A stretch of 64,000 nt of DNA from Rariglobus sp967755175. GTDB lineage: Bacteria; Verrucomicrobiota; Verrucomicrobiia; Opitutales; Opitutaceae. Below are positions 24,502 through 33,142 of this stretch, in pieces. Position 1 is the stretch's first letter; the number at the start of each line of letters is the position of its first letter. A program made the translations under genes and the position numbers. Below the pieces are notes generated by a model. That model searched no databases. It saw nothing but the letters and a program-made list of their open reading frames with translations, and was not told the DNA's origin. Location of the stretch: NCBI GenBank assembly GCA_967755175.1, contig CBRAFO010000001.1, forward strand, positions 1 to 64,000. The letters are read 5' to 3'.

Positions 24502-26667
24502 TCAATCGCGATGGATCAAACGATCCTCGGCCATCGACCGCCATTGCCCATCGGCATCCGGTAGCTGAAGAGCGACTTTGACCTCGTCCCCTCGCGTTGA
24601 TGGGTAAACGTAGATTTCGACACCTTTGAACGGCTTGCCTGCTTCGAGTAAAACATCCGGATAACCGTTCTGATCGGCATCGTTGAAGAGGACGTCACCC
24701 GCACCGTTGAAGGCACCGTCGCCAGTCGCATCAATGGCAAGCAGGCGGCCGTCGGCATCCACCAGTTCAACGCGGCAGGGAACACTGGTGCGCACCGCGA
24801 GATTTTGTGGGTGGGTCGAGTTACCAGAATGGCGGATGAAGTGATGCAACGGGACTCCGTAAAAAGGATTCTCCAGCGCCAGGTTGGTATCTACGACGGC
24901 GATCTCCGTTGCCGTCGTGCCGGGTTCGCGATGCCACCAAGCAGTCTGGGCCGTGCCGGCACCGTGCCACACGAGTTGGGCTCGGGCGGCGATGGCGACG
25001 GACTTGGCCTGTAGAAAAATCAAAGCCTGATCGAGCGGTGCCAAGGTGATGGTCTGGCTGGCGCTTTGCGGTTCGCCGGTGCCGGCGAGTTCGATTTCCC
25101 AGCGGAGGCTCGTCGCATTCCAGTGTGCAATCACGCCTGCGCCTTCCAATGTCAGGGTGCCGGTGACGGCGGTGTTTCCCGGGTTTGTCAGAGTGAACCG
25201 GCCGTGTGCGGGCCCATCTTTGACGGCCTGCGTCGTCAGTTCAACCGGCTGGAGGTCGGTATGATCAAAGGCGAGCGCTGTATCGATGACGTTCATCGGA
25301 GACGCGTCAGGCGTAAGGCCGAGGACGGAGGCTTCCTTTGCCAAGCCAACGTGCAGCGCATGATCCTTGAACCGGCGTTCGCGGGTGATGGTTTCGGCTA
25401 ACAGCGTGCGAGCTTCGTCGAGTTTTCCGCTGGCACGAAGGAAGCGGACGTATTGCAGACAGTCGCGCATTTCAGCCCTGAGATCTCCCATGGCTCGGTG
25501 CAGCTTGAGTGCCTCGAAAAGGTCGGCTTGCACGCCCGTGGTGTCCCCGGAATCGAGGCGAACGCGGGCGCGGGTAAACAGAAGCTCTGCGATGAGAGTT
25601 TGTCCGGTGAACTCTCGCGCTTTGAGAATGGCGGCATCCAAGATGTCAATCGCCTCGTTGAACCGACCTTGTTGCGCGTGCATGGAAGCCAACGTGCCGC
25701 GTCCGTAGAGCGAGTTAGGCATCCACAAGTTGTGTTCTAATCTAGCTATGACGGCTTCGGCCTCGGTGAAGAGCGGTGCGGGATCGGCCCCCCGCCGAAG
25801 CCGTAAGGCGGCCAAGCAAAGGCGTGCGCGGCAGTGCTCGTCCTCCGTTTCGAACTGTTTTGGTCCGGTGAACGATATCAAGTGCGCGAGGGTGGCTTCG
25901 GCTGCGTCATCGTCGCCCAAGGTCTCCTGCCATGAGGCCATGGCCAGCAGTAGTTCCGCGTGACGTCCAATTGCCTGGTCAGCGGTCGCACCGGTGAGAC
26001 GGCGGTCCAATTTTTCCGCGAGTGCCAACGCTGAAGTTTCGTCTCCGGCCTCGAAACGCAGGGAGGCTTCGTTGACGAATACTTCACCTGCACAATCGAA
26101 ATAGCGGATCGCCGCCAGCTGTTCGGCGGAGAGATCGAAGAGGCCGATATCACGGATGCCGGTCTGCTTAATCATATCGGCGCGGGCTGATTTAATCGTG
26201 CGCCAGTGGATCTTTAACGCCTCGCCGAGTTGTCCTAGTTCTCGATAGCACGAGTAGAGGTTGCCCAGCAGCAACAGATGATAGCTGGTGCCTTGGCAAT
26301 TAGTGGATTGTTCGCGCAACCTGAGACACTCCGCGTAGAGACGACTGGCGGTGGCCGGATCGCCGCTGCAGGAGAAGACCTGCGCTTGTTTCCAGAGCGC
26401 GTGGCAGATCCATGCCTGATCGTTTGCGGCGCGCGCACGTGCCTCCAGCTCGCGAAACAGAGCGAGCCCTCGTTCGCGGTCGTGTTGCCCGTGGTAAACG
26501 TGATTACCCTCTTTGAAGAGGGCGGAGAGCTCCTTGGTGGTCTCTGGCGGGGTCTGCGCATGGACGGCTGGAAAGGTCGAGGCAACCAGAAGTAGCACGA
26601 GCATCCTGCAACCGGAGGCGCAGCGGCGAAGGTAGAGGGACGGGGTAGGGGTAAAGAAAGACGTCAT
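24502..26667 (-). CDS. Secreted TPR-repeat protein
   Basis: The 721-aa product has an N-terminal signal sequence (hydrophobic residues about 22-36, ending AVHAQ). The body to about 430 is built from helical tetratricopeptide-like repeats (for example SYHLLLLGNLYSCYRELGQL and related 34-residue units). The last 270 residues are beta-rich, with a C-terminal part containing an Asp/Asn-rich loop (DATGDGAFNGAGD and DADQNGYPD) that resembles calcium-binding dockerin or EF-hand-like loops. The function is unknown; a periplasmic or surface scaffold is plausible. It ends a cluster with the TIGR03067-type gene, four bases upstream. Confidence 0.7.
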   Translation of the reverse strand: MTSFFTPTPSLYLRRCASGCRMLVLLLVASTFPAVHAQTPPETTKELSALFKEGNHVYHGQHDRERGLALFRELEARARAANDQAWICHALWKQAQVFSCSGDPATASRLYAECLRLREQSTNCQGTSYHLLLLGNLYSCYRELGQLGEALKIHWRTIKSARADMIKQTGIRDIGLFDLSAEQLAAIRYFDCAGEVFVNEASLRFEAGDETSALALAEKLDRRLTGATADQAIGRHAELLLAMASWQETLGDDDAAEATLAHLISFTGPKQFETEDEHCRARLCLAALRLRRGADPAPLFTEAEAVIARLEHNLWMPNSLYGRGTLASMHAQQGRFNEAIDILDAAILKAREFTGQTLIAELLFTRARVRLDSGDTTGVQADLFEALKLHRAMGDLRAEMRDCLQYVRFLRASGKLDEARTLLAETITRERRFKDHALHVGLAKEASVLGLTPDASPMNVIDTALAFDHTDLQPVELTTQAVKDGPAHGRFTLTNPGNTAVTGTLTLEGAGVIAHWNATSLRWEIELAGTGEPQSASQTITLAPLDQALIFLQAKSVAIAARAQLVWHGAGTAQTAWWHREPGTTATEIAVVDTNLALENPFYGVPLHHFIRHSGNSTHPQNLAVRTSVPCRVELVDADGRLLAIDATGDGAFNGAGDVLFNDADQNGYPDVLLEAGKPFKGVEIYVYPSTRGDEVKVALQLPDADGQWRSMAEDRLIHRD

Positions 26668-26671
26668 ATAA

Positions 26672-27013
26672 TCAGGGTTGCCGTCGGTAGGTGACCAAGT
26701 AGCGCTGGCTTCCGGGTGAGGTTTTGAACTCGGTGGGCACTTGACCGTCGATGCCGTAGCAGATGCGCAAGCGGTCGCCGACGAGCTGGTAAATCGCGGG
26801 GATCACCCGGCCGGAATTGGCTCCGTGTTGGGCGGTGAGCGTTATCGACGCGACCGTGTGGATGAACGTGCCGTGGTCGTGAACTTCTCCGGCGAAGCGC
26901 ATGGTATAGGTGTCCGCTTGGAACAGCAGTTCCATGCGGTCGAGCGCGATCGCGGGGGCTTCTTCACCGTCGAGTTCGGCGCGGACGGGGCGCCATTGGC
27001 CGTGTAAGCTCAT
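26672..27013 (-). CDS. Small TIGR03067-type beta-barrel protein
   Basis: This 113-aa protein opens with GQWRPVRAELDGEEAP and ends with the pattern DRLRICYG...PTEFKTSPGSQRYLVTYRR. Both are typical of the TIGR03067 domain (lipocalin-like, function unknown, frequent in planctomycetes and verrucomicrobia). No signal peptide is seen. Its ATG overlaps the stop of rmuC by four bases, so the two are likely translationally coupled. Confidence 0.75.
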   Translation of the reverse strand: MSLHGQWRPVRAELDGEEAPAIALDRMELLFQADTYTMRFAGEVHDHGTFIHTVASITLTAQHGANSGRVIPAIYQLVGDRLRICYGIDGQVPTEFKTSPGSQRYLVTYRRQP

Positions 27014-28317
27014 TCGTTTTCAAGGGACGGCGCAGGCAAGGTCTTCTTGGCCCGGGCACCGAGTTTTTTGAGGTCTTCGACTTGGGCGAGCAGGTTGCCC
27101 TTGCCGGTCTTGAGCTTGTTCATGGCGGAGTCGTAGCTCTCACGCGTCCGCCCGAGCTGGAGGCCGATGCCCTCGAGGTCATCGATCAGGCCGGCGAATT
27201 TGTCGTAGAGCGCGCCGCCGCGATCGGCGATGGCCTGCACGTTTTTCGTCTGGCGGTCTTGTTTCCAGAGGGTGGCGACGGTCTTCAGCGTGACCAGCAG
27301 CGTAGGCGCGGTGCAGAGAATGACACGGCGGTCGAAGGCCCATTCGTAGAGTTGGTGATCGGTCTCAAGCGCGAGAGTGAAGGCGGACTCCAGTGGGACA
27401 AACATCAGGACGTAATCGGGGGTGATGAGTTTGCCGGTGTCCTCGTAACGCTTCGCGCTGAGCTGGTCCACGTGGGTGCGGACGGCGCGGGCGTGCTCGG
27501 TGACGGCGGCCGAGCGGATGACGTCGTCGGGCGCGTTGACGGCGCGTTCATAGGCGATGAGCGACACTTTTGAGTCGATCACGAGATGGCGGGAGTCGGG
27601 GAGGCGGAGGATGACGTCGGGGCGGAGACGGCGACCGTCATCGGTGGTGAGCGACTCCTGTGTGAGATAGTCCTGGCCCTTGATGAGGCCGGCGGAGTCG
27701 AGCAGGCGTTCCAAGATGAGTTCGCCCCAGGCGCCGCGGGCCTGCGACTGGCCTTTCAACGCGGTGGTGAGGGCGCGGGCTTCGTCGGTGATGCGGACGT
27801 TGAGTTGGCGAAGCTGCTCGATCTGGGTCTTGAGGGCGGTGCGGTCCTCGCCGTCGGTCTTATAGACAAGGTCAACGCGTTGGCGGAAGTCGGCGAGTTG
27901 CTGGCGAAGCGGATGCAGCAGCGATTCGACCTGGGTTTTATTGTGGTCGGTGAACTTGGCGGATTTCTCGTCGAGGATCTTGGAGGCGACGGCCTGAAAT
28001 TCGGTTTGCAACGTGGCCTTCAGCTTCTCGGCGTCGGCGAGGTAACGGGCGGCGAGTTGTTCGCGTTCGGTGAGGCGTTGTTCACCGGCGACGAGTTGCG
28101 CGGCGAAGGTGGCGCGGTCGGCGGCGAGCGTGGTGGTGAGCTGCGAATTGAGGGCCGAAAGCTGAGAGACGGAGGACTCGGCGGCAGAGACCGCCTGACC
28201 GAGACGCGCCACCTCGACCTCGCGGGCGTGGAGGCGTTCGCCGAGTTTGGCGTGGAGGAAAATCCACGCGGCGAGGGCGCCGACCACGGCGCCGATAAAG
28301 GCAAAAAGCAGAATCAC
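27010..28317 (-). CDS. rmuC: RmuC-family DNA recombination protein
   Basis: At 435 aa it fits RmuC. One N-terminal membrane helix (residues 2-20) is followed by a long coiled coil (about 25-190) and the RmuC nuclease-like domain. Typical motifs are GAWGELILERLLDSAG, LPDSRHLVIDSKVSL and VLMFVPLESAF. RmuC limits DNA inversions at short inverted repeats; catalysis is inferred from the fold. In the coiled coil, the peptide SQLSALNSQLTTT resembles a short repeat-encoded peptide also seen in BatD (QLSTLNAQL). It overlaps the downstream TIGR03067 gene by four bases. Confidence 0.92.
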   Translation of the reverse strand: MILLFAFIGAVVGALAAWIFLHAKLGERLHAREVEVARLGQAVSAAESSVSQLSALNSQLTTTLAADRATFAAQLVAGEQRLTEREQLAARYLADAEKLKATLQTEFQAVASKILDEKSAKFTDHNKTQVESLLHPLRQQLADFRQRVDLVYKTDGEDRTALKTQIEQLRQLNVRITDEARALTTALKGQSQARGAWGELILERLLDSAGLIKGQDYLTQESLTTDDGRRLRPDVILRLPDSRHLVIDSKVSLIAYERAVNAPDDVIRSAAVTEHARAVRTHVDQLSAKRYEDTGKLITPDYVLMFVPLESAFTLALETDHQLYEWAFDRRVILCTAPTLLVTLKTVATLWKQDRQTKNVQAIADRGGALYDKFAGLIDDLEGIGLQLGRTRESYDSAMNKLKTGKGNLLAQVEDLKKLGARAKKTLPAPSLENE

Positions 28318-28392
28318 GCCGGCGAGCGTGGGGCGCGGGGCGAACGCGTCAAAGACAGAAAATCACGGCGCGGTGATCGCCTTCCACGGGAA

Positions 28393-29649
28393 TCAATCCT
28401 GACGCGGGAGGTAGAGAGTCACGGTGGTGCCTTCGCCCAAGCTGGTCTTGAGGTGAAGGAGTGCGCCGTGCGTGTGGATGAGCCGGGAAACGATGGCGAG
28501 ACCGAGCCCCGTGCCACGGGTGGACCGGCTGGTGAAATACGGCTCGAACATGCGGGAGAGCACCTCGGGCGGGACGCCTGCGCCTTGATCCAGCACGCTG
28601 ATGCTGACCACCGGACCACCGTGTTTAAACGTGTCGCGACCGACGAGTAATTCGTTGGTCGGATCGAGGAGGGCAGGGAACTCGGGGGCTTTGTTCAAGC
28701 TGTCGGCGACGACCCAGACGGTCTGTTTACGATCGGTGCTTTGGAACGCGTTGATCGTGAGATTGAGCAGAATCTGGATGAGGTCGGTGGCGTCGATCCG
28801 GGGCACGACGTCGATATCGAGCGGTTTCGTGCACAGCCGGTTGAGACGAACTTCGGGGTGGGCCTTGAGGAGCGACTGCAGATCACCGAGGATCTGGTTG
28901 ATGGAGAGCTGGCGCCCGGGGGCGTCGTGATTGTGGATAAACCGAAGGTAGCGCGAGGCGATCGCGGTGCAGGTGCTGACCTGCTTGCTGATGTAGTCCA
29001 AGCTGGAACGAACCTTGTCGAGGTCGTTGCCATGAAGGAACGTGACGTTCTTCAGGCGCTCTTCGAGCAGCTGCACGTAACCACTGATGACGGTGAGCGG
29101 GTTGTTGATGTCGTGGATGACGCCCGCGTAGATCTCGTTGGTCGTGCGGGCCATCTCCTCGCGCAGGGAAACGTCGCTGAGGCGCAGGTTGAGGTCATGC
29201 AGCCGGTTGGCCGTGTTGGTGAGCGTGTCGGAGATCTTGCGTAAGTGCAGCGCACGAGCGGTGGCATTGCGGATGGTTGAAAGATCGAAGGGCTTGCTCA
29301 GGTAATCGCAGGCACCGAGGCGCAAGGCTTGGCGGGCGGTTTCAAGCGTCTCGTAAGCGGTGAGCATGATGACCTCGATTCGGGAATCGATCTGCTTGAG
29401 GTCTTGCAGGACTTCGATGCCGGTGCTGCCGGACATGCGGATGTCGAGGATCGCGATGTGCACGGTGTGCTCGCGGGCGTAGGCGAGGGCCTTCTCGCCG
29501 CTCTCAACGGTGTGCACATGGAAGTCGTTGCGAAAAACCATGCGCAGCGACTGGCGCGGGCCCTCTTCGTCATCGACCACCAACAGGGTGAACTTTTCAG
29601 GCTCGGTCGTGGGTTCAATCGAGGTGGGGGCGGCGGTCTCAGAATTCAT
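28393..29649 (-). CDS. Receiver-histidine kinase hybrid (PhcR-like architecture)
   Basis: 418 aa. An N-terminal receiver domain (about 20-140) has the acidic pair D26/D27, phospho-acceptor D69 (AILDIRMSG) and a conserved Lys in LSKPFD. A coiled linker leads to a kinase core with H179 in GVIHDINNPL, an N-box ILLNLTINAFQ, and ATP-lid motifs DQGAGVP and GTGLGLAIV. So a receiver controls a kinase output, the order found in PhcR of Ralstonia. There is no membrane segment or DNA-binding domain. The start at 29649 overlaps the end of the FadL gene by 11 bases; a longer frame upstream would run through fadL coding DNA and was rejected. It is the last gene of the minus half of the proposed signalling locus. 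Confidence 0.85.
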   Translation of the reverse strand: MNSETAAPTSIEPTTEPEKFTLLVVDDEEGPRQSLRMVFRNDFHVHTVESGEKALAYAREHTVHIAILDIRMSGSTGIEVLQDLKQIDSRIEVIMLTAYETLETARQALRLGACDYLSKPFDLSTIRNATARALHLRKISDTLTNTANRLHDLNLRLSDVSLREEMARTTNEIYAGVIHDINNPLTVISGYVQLLEERLKNVTFLHGNDLDKVRSSLDYISKQVSTCTAIASRYLRFIHNHDAPGRQLSINQILGDLQSLLKAHPEVRLNRLCTKPLDIDVVPRIDATDLIQILLNLTINAFQSTDRKQTVWVVADSLNKAPEFPALLDPTNELLVGRDTFKHGGPVVSISVLDQGAGVPPEVLSRMFEPYFTSRSTRGTGLGLAIVSRLIHTHGALLHLKTSLGEGTTVTLYLPRQD

Positions 29650-30874
29650 AAGCGAGCGAGGTTGAGATGGCTTGGTAGCAGTTGCGATACGTGCCGTCGG
29701 CGGTTTGACCGCCCAGGCCGGCGGGACTGCCTCGGACGGTGCGATCCGGAGAATAGGCGTATTGGTAACCGAGCGAGAAGATGGCCCGCTGGTATTTGTA
29801 GGCAAAGCCGACGGAGAAAATGTGCCGGTCGGCGTCGGGAATGGCCGGATTGTAGGTGGAATCAGGAATGGAATTTTCGGCGAAGGTGTAACCCGCGCTC
29901 ACGCTGAATCCGTGGGCAAACTCGCGAGTGATGCCGAAGTCGTAATAGTAACTGGAGCGCCAGTTGAAGACCTGGGTGGAGTTGAGCGGCGCGGCGCTGT
30001 TGATCGCGAGCTGGTTGACGCGATCCCAGTTGGTCCAATCGATATTCACCTCCAGGTTCCAGCCGGGCGCGGGACGAAAGGAATAGCCGGCGATGATGAC
30101 TTCGGGGAACTGGAGATCCGCGTCGGCGTCTTGCGAGGCGAAAGGCGTGTTGGAGATGCCGGTCGTGCCCTTGAGCTGGATGTTGTAGTGATGCTGGTAG
30201 CTCAGGCCGAAGGCGTGACGATCAGAGGGCTGCCAACGCACACCGGCGTTGAAGCCGGGGGCATCGCCCTGACCCTCGAAGAAGTATTCGTTCACCGGCG
30301 AAAGGTTGCGGCGCAGATCGCCCTCCGCGTGATGAAGCACGGGGCCGGCGCCGATGGAGAGGCCGGGAGCCAGCTCCCAAGCGACCACCGCGGCGACATC
30401 GTAGGTGGTGAGTTCAGACTTGGTCGCGAGGGAGGAGAAGTTGCTGTTACTTGGCCATTCGCTGGCGAGGCCGAAGGGTGCGTAGGCACCGAGACCAAAT
30501 GCCCACGGTTTATCCTCAGGAGACCAGGCGTAGAAGAGCTGGGGGATGGGTTTGAACTCACGCTTCAGACTCGTGGTGGTGCCGACGGGCGACGTGTAAT
30601 CGCTTTCCAGCTGGATGGCGTAAGCGGTGCCCGAGATGGCTTGCCCGTCGATTTGCGTGAGGCCGGCGGGGTTGTAGTAAACGGCCGCGGGTGAATCGGC
30701 GGTGGCGGCGAAGGCGTTGCCCCGGGAGGTCGCTTCGGTATCCTTAAATCCAATGCGCAGGGCGGAAGCGGAAAGGAGAGAAGGGGCGATCAGGAAGATC
30801 GGTAAAAGGAAGCGACGCACAGGGGGGAGTTGGGGGTATATGCGGTGAAAATTCGCAGAGGAATTGATCTGCAC
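29639..30874 (-). CDS. FadL/OmpP1-type outer-membrane transporter
   Basis: This 411-aa protein has a signal peptide (residues about 20-38) and the N-terminal hatch signature ATSRGNAFAATADSPAAVYYNPAGL that marks the FadL/TodX/OmpP1 family. The rest shows alternating beta-barrel strands and ends with the aromatic LAYEF expected of an outer-membrane barrel. Family members carry long-chain fatty acids or other hydrophobic compounds; FadL of Sinorhizobium meliloti also promotes uptake of long-chain acyl-homoserine lactones. Its place between two sensor kinases, and beside a LuxD-like acyl hydrolase, suggests transport of a lipid signal. That is inference; fatty-acid nutrition is the plain alternative. 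Confidence 0.9.
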   Translation of the reverse strand: MQINSSANFHRIYPQLPPVRRFLLPIFLIAPSLLSASALRIGFKDTEATSRGNAFAATADSPAAVYYNPAGLTQIDGQAISGTAYAIQLESDYTSPVGTTTSLKREFKPIPQLFYAWSPEDKPWAFGLGAYAPFGLASEWPSNSNFSSLATKSELTTYDVAAVVAWELAPGLSIGAGPVLHHAEGDLRRNLSPVNEYFFEGQGDAPGFNAGVRWQPSDRHAFGLSYQHHYNIQLKGTTGISNTPFASQDADADLQFPEVIIAGYSFRPAPGWNLEVNIDWTNWDRVNQLAINSAAPLNSTQVFNWRSSYYYDFGITREFAHGFSVSAGYTFAENSIPDSTYNPAIPDADRHIFSVGFAYKYQRAIFSLGYQYAYSPDRTVRGSPAGLGGQTADGTYRNCYQAISTSLAYEF

Positions 30875-30954
30875 GCGGATAAAAGGAAACAGGAGAGCAG
30901 CTGGCGAGCCGTGAGGTCTAAGGAGATTAACCTAGGGGATTCACGGCCCGAGAA

Positions 30955-33009
30955 TTAAGTGCTCGGTAGATGCAGTAATATGTCGGAAGGGTCGTCCGCA
31001 GAACGGGTGCGCACGTCGAGGAGGCCGGAATGATTTTCAACAATGCGGCGGGCCACCGTGAGGCCGAGGCCCACGCCGGTGTTGCGCGTCGTGAAGAAGG
31101 GCTCCGTGGCATGTAAGGCCACCTCGGGTGCAATGCCTTCGCCCGGGTCAGTGAAGCCGAGGGTGAGGCGCGGACGGCCAGTTTCATCCGTGGACGTGGA
31201 GGCGTTTACGGTGACAGGGCCGCGGTCGCCGGCCTCTTGCAGGGCGTTCAGGAAAATCTCCTCGAAGGCATGCATGAGACTGGCCCGATGCGCCCGCACC
31301 GAGGCACCGGCGACGAGGCCGACGATTTCGAGCCGGCCGGATAACCCGAGCGTCTGGTTCGAGCGCTGAAAGGCATCTCGAAGCAAGGGAGCGAGGGGCA
31401 CCAAGCTGTCCGCGGGATAAGGGGGCTGCGAAAGGAAAAGCATCTGCTCGGTGAAGCGCTGGATGCGGGCTGTCTCGCGGCCGAGGGCCTCTTTGAGCGA
31501 ATCCCGGAAGCCTTCGTTAGCGTAGTCGGTATCCAGAAGCTGGTGATGCGTGCTGAGAGGAACCAACGAGTTGCGGATCTCGTGGGCGAACCGGCGGGCA
31601 ATGAGCGCGATGAGCTTGGCGTTCGACGTGGCGATCTCGGCGCGTTGCGCGGAGAGGATCTGTGTGAAGTCTTCGACCAGTGCGAGGGCCGGTTGGGGCA
31701 GGCGACGGTCGGGGTTGGGGAAAGGAATCAGACTGACGCGGTAGGTGCGACCGGTGTGGTGGGGCGACGTGATGAAAAACGGCTCGGTGAGGACGCCTTT
31801 TTCGGCGAGATCGTGCAGCGCGGCGGCGAGTGGCCCCGGGAGTTCGGCGAAGTCGACGTGGGCGTCGAGCCGGGCGGCACCGCGGAGGAATTGAAGGAAC
31901 GCGCGGTTGGCGTGGAGAATCGCGAGGTCCGCGCCGATGACCAGGCTGCCGCTGGTGATGGCGCCGAGAACGTCGGAAAACAGCCGGTGGCTCGCGGAGA
32001 GTTGATGATGAAGCCAGCTGTTTTTTACCGCGAGGCCGAGGGCTTCGAGCAAGTGATAAACCAGCTGTAATTCCCCGTCGTTGAGAGGGCCGCCCGTGAC
32101 GCGACCGCCGAGGACGGCTACGCCGAGTGTGCGCTCGCGATCATTGATGGGGAGTGCGACCTGGCAGCCAAGCACCTCGAATTCACGGCGAATCTTCGGG
32201 TCCTCGACAAGGCAGGCGACGGAACTGTCGGTGTCGATGCGGAGGATCTGCGCGTTGCGGGTGATCTGGAGGCCGATGCCGGAGCGGCGGGACAACTCAA
32301 TGCATTCGATCAGATCATTGGATACACCGACTGCGGCGACGGAGGTGAGCCGGTCCTTGTTGCGCGGATCAGGTGCCTGAGACGGGGTGCCGGTGGGCGG
32401 AGATTCGAGAAAGATCGCGATGCGATTAACGCTGAGGATCTCGCGCAGCTTGAGCACGAAGTGCTGGGTGAAGAGCTTGTAGTCGAGCGAGTATCCCAGC
32501 ACGCGAGAGAAGTCCCGGAGCACTTCGAGCGCGGAGGCGTTGAGCGGAGTGGCTGCACTGGCCACGATGGGGCGTGCGGGGGCCGCGGCCGGGGATATGC
32601 CCGGGCTGAGCAAGCGTCGCGTGGCCGTGCTGAAGGCGAGCAAGGTCACGGGGGCGCGGAGAACCAAATCGGCGCCTGCAGCATACGCCGCCTGTTCGGT
32701 GGCGGCGGAGTGATCTGTCGTGAGCAGCACGAGCGGAGTGTTACCTGTGGCGGCGCGGATCGCCTGTATGCGTGCAGCCGGGATGTCGCCTGGCGCGACC
32801 GTCACCACCAAATCAAACACGCCGGTCTCCAAAAGCGGGCTCGCGGCGGCGAGGTCGTCTTTGCGGACGAGTTTATGGTCGGGTGAAGCAGAGAGAGCGG
32901 CAACGCAGCTGCGCGCCAGGGGTTCCTCTGCGATTAAAAGGAGATGGATCACGACAAGAATACGACGTTCCGCGCCGCTGGACTCAGCGTCGCGCAATCT
33001 TGGGTGCAT
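30955..33009 (-). CDS. Soluble sensor histidine kinase with degenerate receiver, GAF and PAS
   Basis: About 684 aa from the ATG at 33009; a GTG at 32952 is also possible, and the longer frame to 33165 overlaps the divergent gene. The N-terminal 120 residues have receiver-domain shape, but the acceptor position in FDLVVTVAPGD is not Asp and the usual KP is AP (LRAPV), so it is probably not phosphorylated. A GAF domain (about 175-330), a PAS domain (about 355-460), and a kinase core follow, with H476 in RRFAHEIRNSL, DPGEGIAP and TGVGLGLTVARRI. No membrane helix is seen. It is the first gene of the minus operon, 80 bases before fadL. Confidence 0.8.
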   Translation of the reverse strand: MHPRLRDAESSGAERRILVVIHLLLIAEEPLARSCVAALSASPDHKLVRKDDLAAASPLLETGVFDLVVTVAPGDIPAARIQAIRAATGNTPLVLLTTDHSAATEQAAYAAGADLVLRAPVTLLAFSTATRRLLSPGISPAAAPARPIVASAATPLNASALEVLRDFSRVLGYSLDYKLFTQHFVLKLREILSVNRIAIFLESPPTGTPSQAPDPRNKDRLTSVAAVGVSNDLIECIELSRRSGIGLQITRNAQILRIDTDSSVACLVEDPKIRREFEVLGCQVALPINDRERTLGVAVLGGRVTGGPLNDGELQLVYHLLEALGLAVKNSWLHHQLSASHRLFSDVLGAITSGSLVIGADLAILHANRAFLQFLRGAARLDAHVDFAELPGPLAAALHDLAEKGVLTEPFFITSPHHTGRTYRVSLIPFPNPDRRLPQPALALVEDFTQILSAQRAEIATSNAKLIALIARRFAHEIRNSLVPLSTHHQLLDTDYANEGFRDSLKEALGRETARIQRFTEQMLFLSQPPYPADSLVPLAPLLRDAFQRSNQTLGLSGRLEIVGLVAGASVRAHRASLMHAFEEIFLNALQEAGDRGPVTVNASTSTDETGRPRLTLGFTDPGEGIAPEVALHATEPFFTTRNTGVGLGLTVARRIVENHSGLLDVRTRSADDPSDILLHLPST

Positions 33010-33142
33010 CTTGACCCGAACGGGCACTCGCGAGGCAACAGGAAATTGGGAAAGAGACGGTCGATTCCGCAGAATTTTCAAAAGACCGTTGTCATGGCTG
33101 TATGAAACAGAAGGAATCGCCGGCAACGCGAAGCGTAGCACC

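Noticed and set aside
29650..29805. N-terminal extension of the receiver-kinase
   Set aside because: It runs over fadL coding DNA and is Pro/Ser/Thr-rich nonsense; the ATG at 29649 sits just before the receiver domain.
33089..33117. TTGTCA as a -35 box before the LuxD-like gene
   Set aside because: At 17-base spacing the -10 position reads AGGAAT, a poor match; promoter consensus for this phylum is uncertain.
32720..33142. Upstream extension of the LuxD-like fusion gene
   Set aside because: It is antisense to the sensor kinase gene and has no similarity to LuxD; the ATG at 33143 fits the family start.
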